Part shown: one piece after another, positions 5,985 to 6,096 of the stretch
Position numbering within the stretch: position 1 is the stretch's first letter
Layout: each line of letters begins with the position of its first letter
Source of the DNA: an uncultured Acidaminococcus sp.
GTDB lineage: Bacteria > Bacillota_C > Negativicutes > Acidaminococcales > Acidaminococcaceae
DNA: 6,096 bases
Direction: 5' to 3'
Assembly: GCA_900314165.1 (NCBI GenBank)
Contig: OMUE01000227.1
Coordinates: forward strand, 1-6,096
The notes under the pieces: generated by a model
Database searches by the model: none
What the model saw: only the letters and a program-made list of their open reading frames with translations
What the model was told of the DNA's origin: nothing
Made by a program: the position numbers and the translations under genes

Positions 5985-6013
5985 GGTGGGCGCATCATAC
6001 GATGCGCCCCTAC
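5985..6013 (-). repeat. REP 10 (identical to REP 8)
   Basis: Arms 5988-5996 and 6001-6009, GTAG foot on the - strand at 6013-6010. Second tandem copy of REP 8. Confidence 0.9.
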
Positions 6014-6060
6014 GGATTTCAATGTACATTTACAAAACACTAAACAACCGACACGCATCC

Positions 6061-6089
6061 GTAGGGGTTCATCGAGAGATGAACCCACC
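6061..6089 (+). repeat. REP 11 (identical to REP 9)
   Basis: GTAG 6061-6064, arms 6065-6073 and 6078-6086. Second tandem copy of REP 9, ending just before the window edge. Confidence 0.9.
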
Positions 6090-6096
6090 AGGTTTG

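Larger units (their letters stand above)
5854..6096. repeat. Tandem direct repeat, 130-bp period, carrying REP pairs
   Basis: Bases 5854-5966 and 5984-6096 are identical over 113 nt at an offset of 130. Each copy holds two REPs in opposite orientation around a 47-nt spacer. The reverse complement of this spacer matches the spacers near the transposase at about three quarters of positions. The second copy is still matching at the window edge, so more units may follow. No gene is seen in this stretch; the open frames here are read-through of repeats. Confidence 0.93.

Noticed and set aside
5773..6043. Small open frames through the right-hand array (both strands)
   Set aside because: They are translations of the REP palindromes; similar peptides with SLDAPLR or SSLDEP-like strings recur at every array. 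No ribosome binding site or coding signal.

Overview
The window comes from a fairly G+C-rich bacterium. Sampled lines of the main genes are 63-65% G+C, with strong AGGAGG-type ribosome binding sites and one TTG start. This style and gene content suggest a Firmicute, perhaps a Negativicute such as an Acidaminococcus relative. The placement is inferred from style only, since no marker gene is present.

Layout. (1) Bases 2-1879, + strand: the second half-transporter of a heterodimeric ABC exporter, probably cut at its 5' end by the window edge. (2) Bases 1880-2844: a repeat island made of small GTAG-footed palindromes (REPs). Inside it is an A+T-rich gene on the - strand (2095-2562) for a REP-associated tyrosine transposase (RAYT, Y1/HUH nuclease family). 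(3) Bases 2845-4125, - strand: a complete M18 aspartyl aminopeptidase, whose 3' end converges on the island. (4) Bases 4126-4306: a divergent promoter region with several GTGTAC/GTACAC boxes. (5) Bases 4307-5770, + strand: a 12-helix APC-superfamily amino acid permease with a TTG start. (6) Bases 5771-6096: a strong terminator-like hairpin, then a second REP array in a 130-bp tandem repeat that reaches the window edge.

The most interesting part is the RAYT with its apparent cognate palindromes. Eleven REPs are visible. Each has GTAG at its 5' foot, a perfect 9-bp stem and a 3-4 nt loop. They form pairs of opposite orientation around a conserved 47-48 nt spacer, and pairs are joined by a conserved 31-32 nt linker, giving a composite unit of about 130 bp. 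Stem sequences fall into three classes that differ by compensating base pairs. The RAYT gene sits exactly where a linker would be, and the ordinary linkers resemble its two ends joined together. The short units therefore look like internally deleted derivatives of a RAYT-bearing element. RAYT/REP systems are known in other bacteria; the unit structure here is the part worth following up.

The peptidase and permease are divergently transcribed from a shared control region. They may act together in peptide and amino acid use: the peptidase would release acidic residues in the cytoplasm and the permease would move amino acids across the membrane. That link is inference from position and families.
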